In this document: piece after piece, positions 59,061 through 64,000 of the stretch
Layout: the number at the start of each line of letters is the position of its first letter
Position numbering within the stretch: the first letter of the stretch is position 1
NCBI GenBank assembly: GCA_963747315.1
Contig: CAVVEQ010000007.1
Span: 248,001 to 312,000 of the forward strand
Source: CAVVEQ01 sp963747315
Lineage (GTDB): Bacteria > Chloroflexota > Anaerolineae > Anaerolineales > Anaerolineaceae
Length of the DNA stretch: 64,000 nucleotides
Direction: 5' to 3'
Notes under the pieces: model-generated
What the model was told of the DNA's origin: nothing
What the model saw: the letters and a program-made list of their open reading frames with translations, nothing else
Databases searched by the model: none
Translations under genes and position numbers: made by a program

Positions 59061-61719
59061 TCATCTTCCCCACCCCACCCAGCTTGCCTGCAAGCCCTCC
59101 CCCACCAGCCCGGCGGGGAGGGTGAAGGGCGCATAGACCGCGCCGGTCGCGGGATCGGCCACGCGCACGGCCGCGCCGCCATCCTGGATCCACCCGGCCA
59201 GGCGGCCATCCGGCGAAAAGACCACCTGCCCGAAATTCTCCGCCAACCCCAAACTCTTGATGCTGTCATCGTTCAGGTTCAGCGCGCGCAGCTCCAGGCG
59301 GGGACCCTCCCCCGGGTTGCGGCGCGCCCCGGCCAGCCAGGTGCCGTCGGGTGAGAGGGCAATATCGGTGAATTCGGGCGGCAGGTTGCGCGCGGCGGAG
59401 ATGCCGCCATCGGGGACGATCACGGTGCACAGGTTGTAGGTGTTGGGGTCCATGCCGGGATCCTGGCAGGTGGAGCGCAGCGAGCGCCCGTCGCCGTTCC
59501 AGGCGAACCACTGGTTATCGGTGGGCGAACCGCGCATCAGGTCGCGCAGGCTGGTGGTGGGGGTGTTCTTGAGCACATCCACCAGGTAGATATGCGCGCC
59601 GCTGTGGCCGGGCGCGGTGCCGGCAAAGGCCATGCGCGGCTCGTTGGGCGACCATGCGCCGCGGAAGAGCCACATCCCCTCGGGCAAAACGAAGGGTTTG
59701 GCGCTGCACCCCTGCGCGGAGAGGCAACCGTCGAGCGCCAGGGTGTTGTGGGCGAAGCCATCCCCGGTCTGGGCGTTGGCCATGGAGATGAAGTAGAGCA
59801 GCGAGCCATCCGAGGAGAAGGCGGGCATCTGCAGGAAGGGCACGGGTCCGTAGAGCAGCGCCGGGCGCGCATCCGCAAAGCGCAGGCGGAAGACGCGCGC
59901 ATCCGCGGCGACCTCAGGGTTGGCCTCGGCCGGGCTGCCGGTGACGTAGTCGATCCCCTGCCTATCCGGGTGCACCTTCACCGAGATCACCCGCCCGGGC
60001 AGGACGGCCACGCGCTGCGGCTGGAAGCCGGATTCGAGGCTCGCGGCATACAGCTCGCTGGCGGCGCCGTTCCAGTAGGTGAAGAGCAGGTCCCCGGGCA
60101 GGATGCCGCGCTCATCGTAGAAGTAGGTATCCAGATTCAAGGGCTGCGCGGTGAGCGCGGCGGCGAAGCCGGATTGCGACTGCGCGGCCACTTTGGTGGG
60201 TTCCGCCCGCTGGGTCAGAGGGGTTGGGGAAGATGAAGTCGAAGGGTCCGCGCGCGGCCAGGATGGCGCCGGTGACCGGCACGCGCAGGATGCCATTTTT
60301 GAGCGCACCAGTGCGCGGATCGATCAGCTCGAAGGTGGCTTCCAGGCGGGTGCCATCGTAGCCGTAGCCGAAACCGCCCTCGATGCCCTCCGGCTTGCCC
60401 AGCTCCACGGCGGTGACCACCTTGCCATCCACCTCCTGCACGGGAGGGGTGGTGAGCTTGAGGGTCAGGCTCGTGGTGCCATCGCCGAGAAGCTCCGCGC
60501 GGGTGAAGCGCACGGTCTGGTTGGCCACCTGGATGGGGATATCCACATCCCAGGCGGCTCCGGGCTGGGGGTTGGCGCCGAGGTCAACTTCAAAGCTCTG
60601 CGGGGCGGGCACGCGCATATACACCGCGGGCAGGCTGAGGTGGTAGCGGGTATCCCCGGGGGCGGCGGGGGCAAAGAAGAGCACGCGCTGGTTTTCGCCC
60701 AGTGCGCCGGGATCAAAGCCCGAGGGCGGGGAGGAAAGCGGGTACATCGTTGCCCCAGGGTATCGCGCAGGGCGGGAAAGACGGAGGTGTTGAGCGGATC
60801 GGTCCCGAAGGGGTCGAAATCCGGGCTCATCTTCATCGCGCTGAAGGAGCTGATCTCCAGCAGCAATTGGGTGGCATTCAGTATCGGTGAAGGCTGACTG
60901 CAGGCAGACCTGGATATCCGCTTTGGTAGCGCAAACCGGCAGCGCGGGGGCAGGCTCCACGACGGCTGCGGGGGTGCCGGGGGGCGGGGTGGGCGCGGGG
61001 AAGGTGACCACCAGCTCGGTGGAGGGCAGCCCGGCATCGCGGGCGGGGATCCAATCCAGCTGCAGCCGCCAGCCCTGCGGGAGCGCCAGGATGGCAGGGT
61101 TCGCCTCGGGCGAAAGGGCGGGGAAGAGCAGGTACCCACCGGTGGGGTTGGCGCCATCCGGCAGCCACTGCCAGAAGCGCGCGTCGAGGCGCTCGCCGTT
61201 GGGCTTGATCAGCCAGGCGCCCTCCAGGGGGATGGGCTCGCCATCAAATTCCAGCCAGAGCTCGGTCTTTTCGCCTCTTGTGAGCCCGCGGGCAACGGTG
61301 AGGCGCTGGCCATCGTGCTCCTGGGTGACGGGGCCAGCGAGCACGCGGGAATCCTCCATCAGGATGAAGCCGGCGCCGGGCAGGTAGCTGTAGCCGAACA
61401 GGCGGCTGACCGAGGCGATCACCGGCTGGCGGAAGACGAAGAGCAGCAGCAGAATGACCGCGGGCAGTCCGAAGGCCAGCAGGCGGCGCTTCACGCGGCT
61501 TGAGGATGCGGGACGGGGAGAGGTGGAACCCTGAGCAAGCAGGCGGGCGCGCAGGGAGTATCGCACTTTGGACTCGGTGGAAAGATCCAGGGCGGCAAGC
61601 TGCCCGCCCAGCTCCAGCAGGGCGGCATCTTCGGGATCGGCGCCATCCGGCGCGGGCGGCTGGATCCCCAGGCGGCTGTCCAGCTCGCGGTTGAAGCGGT
61701 CGATACGCTCAGCGTCCAT
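59061..61719 (-). CDS. Large sensor/anti-sigma-like membrane protein with beta-propeller-like C-terminus, frame broken three times
   Basis: After correction the protein has about 885 residues. It has a cytoplasmic N-terminus (~1-85, 'ERIDRFNRELDSRLG'), one membrane helix (~88-110, 'LLAFGLPAVILLLLFVFRQP'), a large extracytoplasmic region with beta-sandwich-like domains, and a C-terminal TolB/WD-like propeller (~510-885, 'MPAFSSDGSLLYFIS', 'IALSPDGTWLAGARR', 'VVFSPDGRLAGWIQDGG'). Breaks at 60874-60879, 60753-60756 and 60220-60223 are each repaired by one base. The start at 61719 has AAGGAGG upstream and overlaps the ECF sigma gene by 11 bases, so it is probably its anti-sigma or sensor partner. 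Confidence 0.82.
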
Positions 61720-62290
61720 TGGCATCCTCCTTTCCCAGCGTCTGCTGCAGAGCATGAAGGGCGCGGTAGAGAATGACGCCCACGTTGCTCTCGGTGAGCG
61801 CGGTGACCGCGGCGATCTCGCGGTTGGTCAGGCGGGCGAAGAACTTGAGGGCGACCAGCTCCCGGGAACGGTCATCCAGGCTGAGCAGGGCGCGGAAGAG
61901 CGCAGCGCGCTCCTCGTTCTGCTCGGCGGAGCGCTCGGGCGAGGGGGCGGGGCTGGGCGGCTCGGGGATGGCATCCAGCGGGGTTTCGCGGGCGGCGCGC
62001 CAGTGGTTGAGCACCGTGTTGCGGGCGATGGTGAGGATCCAGGGTGCGAAAGCGCCGCGGGTGGGGTCGTAGGTGCCGAAGGCACGCAGGGCTTTCTCGA
62101 AGGTCTGCGAGGTGAGGTCATCGGCCAGGTCTGCATCCACAACGCGGGCACGGATGTAGTTGTAGACCGCCGCGAAGTGATGGTCATAGAGCGAAGCAAA
62201 GCCCTCCCGGGAGGGTGCGGAGGTGCGGGTGGCGGTCTGGGCGGGGCTGCGGCTCAAGGATAGTTCTCCGGCATGGAAGCTCACATCCAT
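61709..62290 (-). CDS. ECF-type RNA polymerase sigma factor
   Basis: The 193-residue sigma-70 protein has only regions 2 and 4. Region 2 is 'FASLYDHHFAAVYNYIRARVVDADLADDLTSQTFEKAL' (split, ~30-67) with 'FAPWILTIARNTVLNHWRA'. Region 4 is 'SLDDRSRELVALKFFARLTNREIAAVTALTESNVGVILYRAL' (split, ~142-183). The ATG at 62290 is preferred to the ATG seven codons upstream, since the conserved part starts later. No ribosome-binding site is seen. It is co-transcribed with the membrane sensor. Confidence 0.92.
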   Translation of the reverse strand: MDVSFHAGELSLSRSPAQTATRTSAPSREGFASLYDHHFAAVYNYIRARVVDADLADDLTSQTFEKALRAFGTYDPTRGAFAPWILTIARNTVLNHWRAARETPLDAIPEPPSPAPSPERSAEQNEERAALFRALLSLDDRSRELVALKFFARLTNREIAAVTALTESNVGVILYRALHALQQTLGKEDANGR

Positions 62291-62320
62291 TAATACCCGC
62301 GTACGAAACAAGTATTACAT

Positions 62321-62349
62321 TTGGGCGGGTACGGGAAATATTCTATAAT
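62321..62349 (+). promoter_or_regulatory. Promoter of the DUF1189 gene
   Basis: TTGGGC, a 17-base spacer and TATAAT, 28 bases before the ATG, in the divergent region with the ECF sigma gene. Confidence 0.65.
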
Positions 62350-62377
62350 GGTATCAGTTTTCAGATCGGAGGCAACC

Positions 62378-63463
62378 ATGAGCGACCAGCAGATCGAGTT
62401 ATCCGCGGGAGAACCCCCCGCATCCGTGCCGGCAAAGAGTGGAGGGAATCGCTTTCTGGAAGAGCTGCTCTGGCTGGCGATGGGGCTGGTGCTGCCGGCT
62501 GGCAGCTTCACCTTCTATAAGAAGGCGGCAAAGCGCAGCGCGGGCTGGGCGGTGCTGTTCTTCCTCCTGTTCACAACGGTCCTCGCGGTCATCTCCGCGC
62601 TGGCGTTCAACCGCCAGGTGGATACCGCCGTGACGGAGATTGAAAAAGAGCTGACGAAAATGGTCTTCCCGGCCATCACCGTGCGGAACGGGGTGGCAAC
62701 TGCGAAGGGTCCCCAACCCTATACGATCTACGGCTCGAACGGCGAGATCTTCGCCATCGATACCACCGGCGAGATCCAGGAGATCGACCGGTCACGCTTC
62801 CGCGCCGGGTTCCTGCTTGCCCGCAATGGCATCCAGGTAGTGGATAACAACGGCCGCGAGCAGTGGATCGGCTGGGCGGACGTGCAGGGAATGATCGGGC
62901 AGGATCCGCTTGTAATCGATAAAGACGCCATCCTGGGCTGGGTGGATACACTGCTGGGATTCATAAAGGCGGGAGCGCTGGGGGGCATCTGGTTGTGGGA
63001 GGTGCTGGGGCGGATGATGATCCTGCTGGTGATCGCGCTGATCCTGTGGGGCATTGGCGCGCTCGTCAAACCGGGTACAGGTTTTGGTCACGTCCTGGCG
63101 GTGGGCATCTACACCTACGTACCTGCCGTCTACCTCAACTATGTCCTCAACCAGGCAGGGGCAGAATTCCCCTTCAAGCTCAGCCTGGGGCACACCCTGC
63201 TCTGGGCGGCGATGCTGCTCTTCACCCTGGATGTTTTCGGCAAGGGAGGGCTCTCGCGCGAGCGCTCCCTGCGGTCGTGGAGGGTGCTGATCGGCGTTCC
63301 TGCGCTGATCCTCATGCCGCTGCAGGCGGTGCAGGGATGGGAAAGCGGCGTGGCCTGGTCGGTGATCGCCTGGGGAGTGATGGAGATCGCACTGCTGGCG
63401 GTTGGCCTCCAGGGCGTGCTGGCTCAGCCTCCGGAGCTGGTGGAACCTCCGCCAACCCCCTGA
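62378..63463 (+). CDS. DUF1189-family membrane protein
   Basis: The 361-residue protein has an N-terminal helix (~45-70), a non-membrane region (~75-190, containing 'AITVRNGVATAKGPQPYTIYG' and 'GEIFAIDTTGEI') and five or six helices in the second half (~205-350). This is the DUF1189 layout, in which the soluble part follows the first helix. GGAGG five bases before the ATG at 62378 fixes the start. Family members near maltodextrin genes have no proven function. Confidence 0.85.
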   Translation: MSDQQIELSAGEPPASVPAKSGGNRFLEELLWLAMGLVLPAGSFTFYKKAAKRSAGWAVLFFLLFTTVLAVISALAFNRQVDTAVTEIEKELTKMVFPAITVRNGVATAKGPQPYTIYGSNGEIFAIDTTGEIQEIDRSRFRAGFLLARNGIQVVDNNGREQWIGWADVQGMIGQDPLVIDKDAILGWVDTLLGFIKAGALGGIWLWEVLGRMMILLVIALILWGIGALVKPGTGFGHVLAVGIYTYVPAVYLNYVLNQAGAEFPFKLSLGHTLLWAAMLLFTLDVFGKGGLSRERSLRSWRVLIGVPALILMPLQAVQGWESGVAWSVIAWGVMEIALLAVGLQGVLAQPPELVEPPPTP

Positions 63464-63470
63464 TAAAAAA

Positions 63471-63498
63471 AATAAAGCGCAGGCGACTGCGCTTTATT
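63471..63498 (-). terminator. Terminator of the TPR gene
   Basis: A perfect 12-bp stem (AATAAAGCGCAG / CTGCGCTTTATT) with a GCGA loop. On the minus strand it is followed by a run of T (complement of the A-run at 63464-63472). Confidence 0.9.
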
Positions 63499-64000
63499 GA
63501 TCCAGATTTGGGTCCGAGGCGGGGGGTGATGCCTTGTGCCGCTTCGTTTTCCGACCCTGCATATCCCGAGCCATATTTTGGGCAAGATCAATGGACTTCC
63601 TGCATTGTTCCTCTTTTTCTTTCAACCCGGGTATCTCCAGCTCCAGATCGGGGTACCTGCGGAGAAGTTCGGTCAGGTGCAGATAGGAGCGCGGGTCGCA
63701 GGGATACTTTTCCACCGCAAGGATGTAATTTTCAACTGCAGAAATGAACTGATTCTGTCCCTCTTGGGAGATCGCGAGGTTTTTGAAGGCGTTGTGGCGG
63801 TCTGGGTTGATCCGGATCGCCTCGCGGCAGAACGGTTCTGCCTCCGCGTGGCGCTTGAAAACATTCAGGCAGTACCCCAGGTTGTTGTTCAGGAAATACC
63901 AGGTATCATTTTCCTCGCGGGAAAGGGACTGCGCCCGGGCATAGAAAGCGAGCGCGGACTCATACACATCCAGTTTTTCCATTAATGCACCCAGCTGAAG
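63494..64000 (-). CDS. TPR-repeat protein, 5' end outside window
   Basis: The frame is open to the window edge and reads 'LQLGALMEKLDVYESALAFYARAQSL' (split) across the first in-frame ATG at 63982. This is a normal TPR helix pair, so the gene very likely starts beyond base 64000. Further TPR helices are 'FLNNNLGYCLNVFKRHAEAEPFCREAIRINP' and 'KNLAISQEGQNQFISAVENYILAVEKYP'. The C-terminal 40 residues are charged ('RDMQGRKTKRHKA'). TPRs bind partner proteins; no partner is evident. Confidence 0.8.
   Translation of the reverse strand, partial: LQLGALMEKLDVYESALAFYARAQSLSREENDTWYFLNNNLGYCLNVFKRHAEAEPFCREAIRINPDRHNAFKNLAISQEGQNQFISAVENYILAVEKYPCDPRSYLHLTELLRRYPDLELEIPGLKEKEEQCRKSIDLAQNMARDMQGRKTKRHKASPPASDPNLDQ

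Noticed and set aside
38662..61719. Programmed ribosomal frameshifting or true pseudogenes as explanation for the broken genes
   Set aside because: Too many unrelated genes are affected, the shifts go in both directions, and nearly all fall at ordinary short homopolymers. Sequence error explains them more simply.
1..64000. CRISPR arrays, tRNA or rRNA genes, insertion sequences, prophage genes
   Set aside because: No regularly spaced direct repeats, cloverleaf or rRNA sequence, transposase, integrase or phage structural gene was recognised.

Overview
The window is a gene-dense bacterial chromosome segment of moderately high G+C, apart from one A+T-rich block at about 56.0-59.05 kb. My best guess is a member of the Chloroflexota, probably Anaerolineae. 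This is inferred from the lipoprotein with Thr/Pro-rich linkers and an NBR1/Ig-like C-terminal domain, the tandem GNAT proteins, two F420-type DUF385 nitroreductases, and the ABC and GPH sugar importers. No rRNA or tRNA gene is present to settle it.

Layout. 0-6.8 kb: the end of dnaE, a lipoprotein, rarA, an ABC-F translation factor behind a likely transcription attenuator, and a chagasin-like inhibitor lipoprotein. 6.8-21.5 kb: one co-directional locus of twelve genes. It holds a LacI regulator with its own double operator, a sugar ABC importer without an ATPase, two GPH symporters, a ceramidase-fold protein, a Gfo/Idh oxidoreductase, a GH4 glycosidase, a YdjC/ChbG deacetylase, a BadF-type sugar kinase, a GNAT and a DegT aminotransferase. 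The set looks like uptake and dismantling of an amino-sugar or amino-cyclitol glycoside. 21.6-26.3 kb: a membrane diguanylate cyclase, then a long structured leader with terminator and antiterminator. The leader precedes a PRC/MgtE-N/CBS protein and an NRAMP homologue that lacks the usual metal-binding Met. 26.3-33 kb: a nitroreductase, a GNAT, MurJ, an F420-type enzyme, and a btuFCD operon under a cobalamin riboswitch. 33-38.7 kb: a protein with a histone-like tail plus a LysM partner, a rifampin-phosphotransferase-like enzyme, and small genes (PAS, DUF493, TfoX-N, Atl).

38.7-55.9 kb: a phosphatase, RdgB, DUF177, the primary sigma factor, hydrolases, Elp3, methyltransferases, an XRE-DUF4870 regulator, an ABC-2 exporter and a run of GNAT proteins. 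Many genes between 38.9 and 60.9 kb are interrupted by single-base indels, mostly at short homopolymers. Correcting each gives a normal-length family member, so I read them as assembly errors rather than pseudogenes. 56.0-59.05 kb: an A+T-rich three-gene operon (nuclease-like protein, small middle protein, DUF2326 SMC-like ATPase) that matches the architecture of ABC-three-component (ABC-3C) conflict systems. This is the best candidate for a little-studied system in the window. 59.05-64 kb: an ECF sigma factor with a very large membrane sensor/anti-sigma-like partner, a DUF1189 membrane protein and the start of a TPR gene.
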